DNA from: Chthonomonadaceae bacterium
Lineage (GTDB): Bacteria > Armatimonadota > Chthonomonadetes > Chthonomonadales > Chthonomonadaceae
Direction of reading: 5' to 3'
Assembly (NCBI GenBank): GCA_025355115.1
Contig: JANXLO010000404.1
Location: forward strand, 1 to 11,433
DNA length: 11,433 nt
This document shows, piece by piece, positions 6,441 through 11,433 of this stretch (the stretch's first letter is position 1; the number at the start of each line of letters is the position of its first letter). Below the pieces are notes generated by a model. The model did no database searches, was not told where the DNA came from, and was given only the letters and a program-made list of their open reading frames with translations. The position numbers and the translations under genes were made by a program.

Positions 6441-6469
6441 GCAGGCTGGCATCGATGTTGCCAGTCTGC
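6441..6469. terminator. Hairpin at the convergent junction, probable bidirectional terminator
   Basis: GCAGGCTGGCA (6441-6451) and TGCCAGTCTGC (6459-6469) form an 11-bp stem with one G-T pair and a 7-nt loop. It lies 59 nt beyond the stop of the exported-protein gene and 15 nt beyond the stop of the permease gene, where transcripts converge. Neither strand has a clear T-run after the stem, so it is not a textbook intrinsic terminator. Confidence 0.45.
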
Positions 6470-6484
6470 TTCTCGATGTCAATA

Positions 6485-7393
6485 TCACGCTCGTTTTGGC
6501 ATTCGGATGGCATTGAAGGCCACGCCCAAAACGACGAGGGCACCGCCGAAAGCGCCGCGCGGCGTCAGGGTCTCGTGGCGGAAGAGCCAGCCTGACACTG
6601 GGCCGAAGAGCGGCTGAATAAGAATGAACGCGCCCATCACCGAGATGGAGTAACTCTCCATCAGCCGGAACCAGACCCCAAAGCACAGCGCCGAGCAGAT
6701 CAGCCCCAGATATAGCACCCCGCCGAATGCACCCCACGACACCACCGTGTGCCGGTGAGCGAGTTCCCATCCCATACCCGGCAGCAGAATCACTGAACCG
6801 ATCAGCATCTCCACTGCCACGACATACAGTCCCGGATAGAGAGCGGTCAGGCGCTTGGCGGTGACGGTCGTCGTTGATTCTATGCACAGTGCAAGCAAGG
6901 CTATGGCGTTCCCGAAGCCGCCTCCCACGATCATCCAGATGCCCGCCAATCCGATCCAAAGCCCGATCCACTGCTGCCTTGAAAGCCGTTCCTTCAGGAA
7001 TATTCGAGCGAATAGCGCGATCAGGATCGGCTCGCAGGCGGTGAGGAGAACCGCTTCCGACGCGGTCGTCTGTGCGACGCCCGTGTAGTAGAGGCCATAC
7101 GTGAGAACGATGCCCAGAATCGCGAGCACGAAGAAACGAGGCCAGTCGCGGGGAGAAATTCTCGGCAACGGCCCCTGAGCGCGCGACATCGCCAGCAGTA
7201 TCATCCCGGCTGGGGCGAACCGCAGCGCGGAGACAGTGAGGGGCCCGAACGCTGTCAGCGCGCTTTTCGCGGCCACGGGCGAGACGCACCAGAGCAGGTT
7301 GACGCCCACCAGTGCTCCCAGCGCACTCCCTGAGAGCACCTGATTTCCGCCCGGAATTGGAGAGGCGATCTCCACAAGCTCGAGATCGCTCAC
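6485..7393 (-). CDS. EamA/DMT-superfamily permease
   Basis: The 302-residue protein is almost entirely hydrophobic and follows the ten-helix pattern of two EamA repeats. Repeat 1 includes LLWCVSPVAAKSAL, RFAPAGMILLA, YGLYYTGVAQT and ACEPILIALFARIFLKERLS, the usual end-of-repeat motif (EPILxALxAxxFLxER). Repeat 2 includes GGVLYLGLICSALCFGVWF, SVMGAFILIQPLFGPVSGWLF and GGALVVLGVAF. Members export metabolites or amino acids from the inner membrane, but substrate cannot be told from sequence. The start is GTG in a GTGA overlap with the stop of ygfZ, so the two are translated together. An N-terminal extension of about 20 polar residues precedes helix 1. Confidence 0.9.
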   Translation of the reverse strand: MSDLELVEIASPIPGGNQVLSGSALGALVGVNLLWCVSPVAAKSALTAFGPLTVSALRFAPAGMILLAMSRAQGPLPRISPRDWPRFFVLAILGIVLTYGLYYTGVAQTTASEAVLLTACEPILIALFARIFLKERLSRQQWIGLWIGLAGIWMIVGGGFGNAIALLALCIESTTTVTAKRLTALYPGLYVVAVEMLIGSVILLPGMGWELAHRHTVVSWGAFGGVLYLGLICSALCFGVWFRLMESYSISVMGAFILIQPLFGPVSGWLFRHETLTPRGAFGGALVVLGVAFNAIRMPKRA

Positions 7394-8409
7394 GCCCCCT
7401 GCTTTCGATAGAATGGCAACTCGGTCACCGTCGCCGAAGCTGACACCTCCTCGCCGACCGCAAGCCGAGTCGCCGGCTCGCGGTGCTCATGCCGCACGTA
7501 GCCGAGCGCGATAGCCTGCCCGCCCGCCGCTGGAGACGATAGGGCGACGCTGGTAATTCTGCCCGTCTCACGAGGCGGCTCCGTCTCGGAGAGAAAGAAC
7601 AGCTTCGCGCCGGGAATTGCAGCTGTGCCCCCATCGAGTATCAGGCCGGTCAGAGCGCGATTGGTGTGCCCGCGTGCGTCGATGCGTGCGACGATTTCTT
7701 GCCCAACATAGCATCCTTTTGTCAGGCTAATGTGTGAACCCAGGTTCGCTTCCGGCGCCAGCACAGTCGCGTCCATATCCACTCCATACCTGGGAATGCC
7801 TGCCTCCACACGCAACAGATTCGCGGTCTCCGTGCCAATTTCCGGCAAGTCCAGTACCCCTAGCGTCTCACGCATCGCGGAGATGGCCACTGCCCCTCCA
7901 TACAGATCCATCCCGCCGCTGCTTGAATGATCGGCCAGCATCACAAGGCAACTTGCAACCATAGAATCCCAAGCCTCCTTGCATAAAAGTTCACTGACCT
8001 GCGGCCCTTGAAATGTGATGCACCCGACGCTGGCGCTCACATCCACAAGCTCGACATCCTCCATGATAAGGAGGCGGTCGAGATGTGCCATGACACTTCC
8101 CACGTTCTCGCGAGGCAGTTCCGCCAGCAGAAAATCCTGCCCGCTGCGCCCAATAGCTGCCGCGAGAAGATGCTCTCCCGGCACCGCGACAAGAACACCG
8201 TCCGACAGCAGATGCCCCGTCGCATCGAGCACACAGATCGGCAGACGCCCAGTCTCTCCACTCGCCAACAGCCGAGTATCGTTGCTCACCATCCCCTGCA
8301 GCCAGGTGAACCGATCCTCGCCACATATTGCTACAAATCCGACATCATTCCGCTCCCACCAGCCCGCTCTCTCCCTCACCGCCTGATACTCATTCTCTAT
8401 ATTCAGCAT
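7390..8409 (-). CDS. ygfZ: YgfZ/GcvT-domain folate-binding protein (Fe-S cluster maintenance)
   Basis: YgfZ binds tetrahydrofolate and supports the assembly or repair of certain Fe-S enzymes such as MiaB. The 339-residue protein carries the family signature KGCYVGQE (231-238) with the conserved cysteine at 233, followed by RIDARG. Preceding it are the GcvT-like FTWLQGMVSND (34-44), LDATGHLLSD (61-70) and RVEAGIPRYGVDM (200-212). The C-terminal barrel contains IALGYVRHE. The ATG at 8409 is preferred: GGAG lies 11 nt upstream, whereas a GTG at 8418 (3 residues longer) would be only 2 nt from that RBS. The gene ends in a 4-nt overlap with the permease gene. YgfZ is often annotated as an aminomethyltransferase, but the KGCYxGQE motif separates it from true GcvT. 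Confidence 0.93.
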   Translation of the reverse strand: MLNIENEYQAVRERAGWWERNDVGFVAICGEDRFTWLQGMVSNDTRLLASGETGRLPICVLDATGHLLSDGVLVAVPGEHLLAAAIGRSGQDFLLAELPRENVGSVMAHLDRLLIMEDVELVDVSASVGCITFQGPQVSELLCKEAWDSMVASCLVMLADHSSSGGMDLYGGAVAISAMRETLGVLDLPEIGTETANLLRVEAGIPRYGVDMDATVLAPEANLGSHISLTKGCYVGQEIVARIDARGHTNRALTGLILDGGTAAIPGAKLFFLSETEPPRETGRITSVALSSPAAGGQAIALGYVRHEHREPATRLAVGEEVSASATVTELPFYRKQGA

Positions 8410-8461
8410 TACACCCACGTCTCCTCACTCAATATCCCTGGCAACAACGACCAATATCTGC

Positions 8462-8492
8462 CACCCAAAGGGAAGGGGCTGGGGGTTAGGCA
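8462..8492 (-). repeat. Possible dispersed intergenic repeat (C-rich)
   Basis: On the minus strand the gap between the dehydrogenase and ygfZ contains CTAACCCCCAGCCCCTTCCC. Sequences of this shape occur as dispersed intergenic repeats in many GC-rich bacterial genomes. Only one copy is in this window, so the call rests on resemblance alone. The flanking GCGAGCGAAGCGAGC (8492-8506) is a direct repeat of GCGAGC. Confidence 0.25.
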
Positions 8493-8511
8493 GCGAGCGA
8501 AGCGAGCCCTT

Positions 8512-9255
8512 TCACAAGTTCCGGGCGGCGACCGTTGCGGAAGCCTGTGCGAGCGGTTTGACGACCACTTCGTCTATATTCACGTGCGGCGGACGCGTGA
8601 CCACCCACTCGATTACATCGGCGACGTCCTCGGGCGAAAGCGGCTGAAGTCCCGCGTAGACCTTCTTCGCCCGCTCCTCGTCCCCGCTGAAGCGCACCAG
8701 ACTGAACTCCGTCTCAACCATCCCCGGCGCGACTTCAGTTATCCGGATTGGCTTGCCCACCAGCTCCAGCCGCATCACCTGCGTGATCGCCCTGACAGCG
8801 AACTTGACGGCGTTGTAGCCCGCGCCTCCCGGATAGGCCTCCCGTCCGGCGATGCTCCCTATGTTGACCACATGCCCCGCGCCGCTCGCCTCCAGCTTAG
8901 GCAGCAGTGCGCGGGTCACGCGCATGAGGCCCATCACGTTCGTGTCGTACATACGCTGCCAATCCTCGTCCTTCGATTCCGCGAACTTGTCCAGCCCAAG
9001 CGCACCGCCCGCGTTATTGACCAGCACATGGACTTCCGGCACATGCGCGCAGAACGCCTCCACGCTCGCCGCGTCCGTCACATCCAGCGGCAGGCACATC
9101 GCTCCCAGCGGCCCGCCAACCTCCTGTACCTTCTCCAACCGCCGCGCCCCCAGCACCAGCGAGAACCCCGCCCGATGCAGCGCGACCGCTGTCGCCGCGC
9201 CAATCCCGCTGCTTGCCCCGGTCACCACCGCCACCCGTCGTGAACCTTCTGCCAA
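8512..9255 (-). CDS. Short-chain dehydrogenase/reductase, YdfG-like
   Basis: A classical SDR of 247 residues. It has the NAD(P)-binding TGASSGIG (13-20), NNAG (about 80-83), the catalytic serine in NIGSIAG and the catalytic YNAVK. The second half matches the YdfG group (NADP-dependent 3-hydroxy acid / malonic semialdehyde dehydrogenase) along its length: DTNVMGLMRVTRALLP, TEFSLVRFSGD, LSPEDVADVI and PPHVNIDEV. GARR after the first fold suggests NADPH preference. The start is TTG at 9255, supported by AGAGG 8 nt upstream. A GTG seven codons in is a weaker alternative. A 7-bp hairpin stands just before the RBS. The gene is 102 nt upstream of ygfZ in the same direction but no shared function is evident. 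Exact substrate is unknown. Confidence 0.92.
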   Translation of the reverse strand: MAEGSRRVAVVTGASSGIGAATAVALHRAGFSLVLGARRLEKVQEVGGPLGAMCLPLDVTDAASVEAFCAHVPEVHVLVNNAGGALGLDKFAESKDEDWQRMYDTNVMGLMRVTRALLPKLEASGAGHVVNIGSIAGREAYPGGAGYNAVKFAVRAITQVMRLELVGKPIRITEVAPGMVETEFSLVRFSGDEERAKKVYAGLQPLSPEDVADVIEWVVTRPPHVNIDEVVVKPLAQASATVAARNL

Positions 9256-9273
9256 AGTCTCTGCCTCTTTCCT

Positions 9274-9291
9274 CGCGAGCCAACGCTCGCG
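9274..9291 (-). promoter_or_regulatory. Leader hairpin adjacent to the dehydrogenase RBS
   Basis: On the minus strand CGCGAGC and GCTCGCG pair perfectly (7 bp) around a GTTG loop, and AGGAAAGAGG, which contains the RBS, follows at once. The hairpin ends 18 nt before the TTG start. A stem this close to the RBS could tune translation of a gene with a weak start codon. The rest of the 219-nt gap (9256-9474) shows no clear promoter. Confidence 0.35.
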
Positions 9292-9474
9292 TTGTCATCG
9301 CATAGTCGAATGTGAACAAGTTCTCTGTCGACAGCGCATATCCCTATCCAGTGGAAGCCCGGCTTATTGTCCCTATACGCCGCCCGCTGCTAATAACAGC
9401 CCTGGACTCTGTGCCAAACGTCTCCTGATTCACTCACAAGATCTCCGTCACCGCATTGTAGAAATAGATAGCCG

Positions 9475-10146
9475 TCAGGTATCTTCTGCACGGTCGCCAA
9501 TATGCTCCAGCCGGGTGACCCATTCGTTGAAGTGAGGGCAGGCTTCGCGTAGACGAGGGAGTCCTATAGCTCTGGTGACCGCAGGCCCGGCAATCGGCTT
9601 CAAGTATCTGTACAACGGCACGGCGGAGATGATCCGCTTGGAAGGCGCCGAATTCGCCCCATCGTTTACCAGTTCAGGCGGGGTATCCCCAACGGATGCC
9701 CTTAAAACCCTCGGGGCTTCGTTCGCTTCGCCGTCCGGGAACTGCGCGGGCAGATGCGAAACATCCACCAGCACCAAAGCCTCGAACTCGTGCATCTGGA
9801 TGTACGGCAGGAAGCGAGGATTCGGAAGACCCCTCGCCATCTCAGCCTCAATGCGCGCAGTCCGTTCATATGCGGATTCGCCAGCCAGCGCCTCGACCCC
9901 AGGATATTTCCCAATCGCGTAGAGATCAATAATTGTCGTGACATACATATGTTTTCGAGACCGACCCACCTCCGCTTTAATCGAGTCGCGCAGCCTTTCC
10001 CAGCCAATAACGCCGCCTTGCCCAGGTTGAAGCAACTCTGGCCGGGCGAAGACATGGAATGCCCGAAGATGCGGCATCAGAATCTGAGTGACGAAGTTGC
10101 GCTCGGTCTGGCCCTCGCAGAGCACGCGCAGCGTGATGGGGGTCAT
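9475..10146 (-). CDS. DUF4276 protein with Toprim-like acidic motifs, partner of the ATPase
   Basis: The 223-residue protein fits DUF4276. It starts with LRVLCEGQTERNFV (Glu11, Glu15), has IIDLYAIGKYPG (Asp74 onward) and the hallmark PYIQMHEFEALVLVD (114-128), then a conserved C-terminal block KRI-S-VPLYRYLKPIAGP. The N-terminal EGxTE and the DxY segment correspond to the acidic positions of Toprim nucleases. The family is found in putative defence and toxin-like loci next to RecF/OLD-type ATPases. Its ATG overlaps the ATPase stop as ATGA, so the pair is translated together. By analogy with two-gene ATPase plus Toprim systems such as PARIS, the ATPase would sense infection and this protein would be the nuclease effector. 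That role is inferred, not shown. Confidence 0.85.
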   Translation of the reverse strand: MTPITLRVLCEGQTERNFVTQILMPHLRAFHVFARPELLQPGQGGVIGWERLRDSIKAEVGRSRKHMYVTTIIDLYAIGKYPGVEALAGESAYERTARIEAEMARGLPNPRFLPYIQMHEFEALVLVDVSHLPAQFPDGEANEAPRVLRASVGDTPPELVNDGANSAPSKRIISAVPLYRYLKPIAGPAVTRAIGLPRLREACPHFNEWVTRLEHIGDRAEDT

Positions 10147-11282
10147 TGCGGCCCGCCCCCGGTCACCTCCATCTCGTACAGTGTTCCAAGGCTATAGTCG
10201 TCAAGCCAAGTCCCGAGCTCCGCGTGAGACAGTCGCCGAAAAACAGACTGCCCGTCGCCCCGGTCGTCCTCCTCTCGCTCCACGACCACCAGGTCATCTG
10301 GCGCGAACTCGGAGATCAACCGTGGAGACTGAGTTGCAATGACCACCTGACGCGTGGACGAAGCCGCTTTGATCAATGACCCGATGAGACCGACTGCGCT
10401 GGGATGCAGGCCAAGCTCAGGCTCATCTATCATGATCATTCCCGACATCATATCCTCTGGCTGAAGCAGAGCGGTGATGAGCGCGATGGCCCGCAGCGAC
10501 CCGTCCGAAAGCTGATGGGCGGAAAATTCGTGCTCGGGGTTGCGATCCCGCCATCGAAGCTGAATGCGCGAGCTGTTCAGTCTCTCCGGTTCCAACACGA
10601 AATCTGTTAAATAAGGAACAGCCAGTCGGACCGTTGACACGATGCGCGAATAGTGCTGCGGCTTGGTCTCGCGGAGCATATAGAGAAATGCGGCTAGATT
10701 TCCGCCGTCACTTAGCAGATACCGATTCCGTCCGATCTCCTGCGAAATTCTCATGGCGGAATCGTGGGATGTGTCGTGGAAGTGATAGACCTGTATATCG
10801 TCAAGCCGCTCGGCAAGTCTGTGCGCCGTCAGCCCCGCTCCCAATGTCTGATTTTCATGCCTCGGAAAATCAAGCAATTTCGACTCAAGATGCCCTGCCC
10901 CAAGGGGATGCTTATCAATCCCGGTCGTGTTGGTGGAAATGGCTGTTACAGTCTCAGAACTAAATAGAAGGATGTCTGGAGCGGCAAACTCAAGGTCGAA
11001 CTCATAGCTGACAGAGTCTGCATCTCCGTCGAAGCGAAGAGAAGCTTGCAGCATAGGGGTTTGACGCGGCCCATAATTGAGTATGGAGGAGCCACCTCCG
11101 CTGCGAGCCAAATAGAGCTGGAGCCTTCCTGCCGCCAGATAGCTGATCATTCGGAAAAAGGAGAGGAAGTTCGATTTGCCGGATCCATTCGCGCCGACCA
11201 GAACCGTCAAGTTCGTCAACTCAAGATCCAACATGCGAATCGAGCGAAACCCCTCGATCTTTATGCGGCTCAGTTCCTCCAC
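10143..11282 (-). CDS. RecF/OLD-like ABC ATPase (AAA_21 type)
   Basis: The 379-residue protein is a complete SMC-like ABC ATPase. It begins LSRIKIEGFRSIRMLDLEL. Walker A is GANGSGKS (30-37), the signature LSDGSLR is at 258-264, Walker B MIMIDEPELGLHP at 282-294, and the switch region is VVIATQSPRL with Gln in place of the SMC His. The last residues carry no nuclease domain, unlike full-length OLD proteins; that role may fall to the DUF4276 partner. The start is GTG at 11282, with AAGGA (11292-11296) 9 nt upstream. The gene heads a two-gene operon with the DUF4276 gene (4-nt overlap). This arrangement is typical of mobile anti-phage modules. It is much shorter than the SMC family and is unrelated in role to recF in this window. 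Confidence 0.9.
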   Translation of the reverse strand: MEELSRIKIEGFRSIRMLDLELTNLTVLVGANGSGKSNFLSFFRMISYLAAGRLQLYLARSGGGSSILNYGPRQTPMLQASLRFDGDADSVSYEFDLEFAAPDILLFSSETVTAISTNTTGIDKHPLGAGHLESKLLDFPRHENQTLGAGLTAHRLAERLDDIQVYHFHDTSHDSAMRISQEIGRNRYLLSDGGNLAAFLYMLRETKPQHYSRIVSTVRLAVPYLTDFVLEPERLNSSRIQLRWRDRNPEHEFSAHQLSDGSLRAIALITALLQPEDMMSGMIMIDEPELGLHPSAVGLIGSLIKAASSTRQVVIATQSPRLISEFAPDDLVVVEREEDDRGDGQSVFRRLSHAELGTWLDDYSLGTLYEMEVTGGGPQ

Positions 11283-11286
11283 GAAG

Positions 11287-11352
11287 TTAATTCCTTACGC
11301 ATCGCTTGCAGCAGGCATAGTGAAGCAGAAAGTCGGCACAAAGGGTCGGCAT
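11287..11352 (-). other. Tiny cysteine-rich leader ORF upstream of the ATPase gene
   Basis: ATG 11352 opens a 21-codon frame that contains four cysteines and ends in TAA (11287-11289), within the spacer between the ATPase RBS and its start and only 4 nt before the GTG. No good RBS precedes it. It could be a leader peptide coupling translation to the ATPase, or a chance frame. Confidence 0.2.
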
Positions 11353-11394
11353 GATGTTCAATTTCCACTTGCTATTGAGTTCAAAAGTTGTCCT

Positions 11395-11400
11395 ATTATA
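11395..11400 (-). promoter_or_regulatory. Candidate -10 box of the ATPase/DUF4276 operon
   Basis: A perfect TATAAT lies on the minus strand about 112 nt before the GTG. No recognisable -35 hexamer occurs 16-19 nt upstream, so the promoter may need an activator or an alternative sigma factor, or the match may be chance. The leader of about 105 nt contains the 21-codon ORF at 11287-11352. Confidence 0.4.
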
Positions 11401-11433
11401 CCCTCTGGTGGAGCGGCCATAGAAAAAGCCGCC

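Noticed and set aside
6216..7289. A 357-codon minus-strand ORF
   Set aside because: It overlaps the EamA permease in another frame and the exported-protein gene on the other strand. It is arginine-rich with no membrane helices or motifs.
8462..8515. A terminator after the dehydrogenase gene
   Set aside because: AAAGGGCT and AGCCCCTT can pair only with a bulge and a loop of about 24 nt, and no T-run follows.
8008..9243. A 411-codon plus-strand ORF
   Set aside because: It runs antisense through ygfZ and the dehydrogenase and their gap. Both minus-strand proteins carry full family motifs, so this is a shadow frame in GC-rich coding DNA.
11413..11433. GCGGC/GCCGC inverted repeat at the window edge as a terminator
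   Set aside because: The stem is only 5 bp with a 10-nt loop and no T-run follows on either strand.

Overview
The window is about 11.4 kb of moderately GC-rich bacterial chromosome (roughly high-50s % GC by eye). It carries eight genes on the minus strand, one on the plus strand, and what looks like the replication origin. No rRNA, tRNA, CRISPR array or insertion sequence was recognised. The phylum cannot be fixed from the sequence. A secreted, beta-strand-rich protein hints at a diderm cell. The DnaA-box variant, the absence of dnaN between dnaA and recF, and the zinc-ribbon DUF721 protein all argue against a typical proteobacterium, firmicute or actinobacterium. Armatimonadota or a similar little-studied phylum is a guess only.

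Replication/DNA-uptake block, positions 1 to 5455, read right to left. dnaA (3905-5455) is followed by a roughly 730-bp non-coding segment (3174-3904), then recF (1794-3137), a DUF721/DciA-family gene (1211-1900) that overlaps the end of recF by 107 nt, and the 5' part of comEC (1161 to beyond position 1). The non-coding segment is the best candidate for oriC. It has a left group of three tandem DnaA-box-like 9-mers, a right group of five boxes, an AT-rich stretch between them, and an unusually dense field of GANTC pentamers. Six boxes share the 11-mer AGTTATYAACA rather than a form of TTATCCACA.

Central block, 5456 to 6484. A 314-bp divergent intergenic region carries a good dnaA promoter. 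Beyond it lies a plus-strand gene for a 203-residue exported protein resembling a small outer-membrane beta-barrel. A strong 11-bp hairpin marks the convergent junction with the next gene.

Housekeeping/metabolic block, 6485 to 9255, minus strand. It encodes a YdfG-like short-chain dehydrogenase, then ygfZ (folate-dependent Fe-S maintenance), which overlaps an EamA/DMT-family permease by 4 nt.

Putative defence pair, 9475 to 11282, minus strand. A RecF/OLD-like ABC ATPase is translationally coupled (ATGA) to a DUF4276 protein with Toprim-like acidic residues. This two-gene layout resembles known ATPase plus Toprim anti-phage systems. The ATPase gene is preceded by a TATAAT box and a tiny cysteine-rich ORF.
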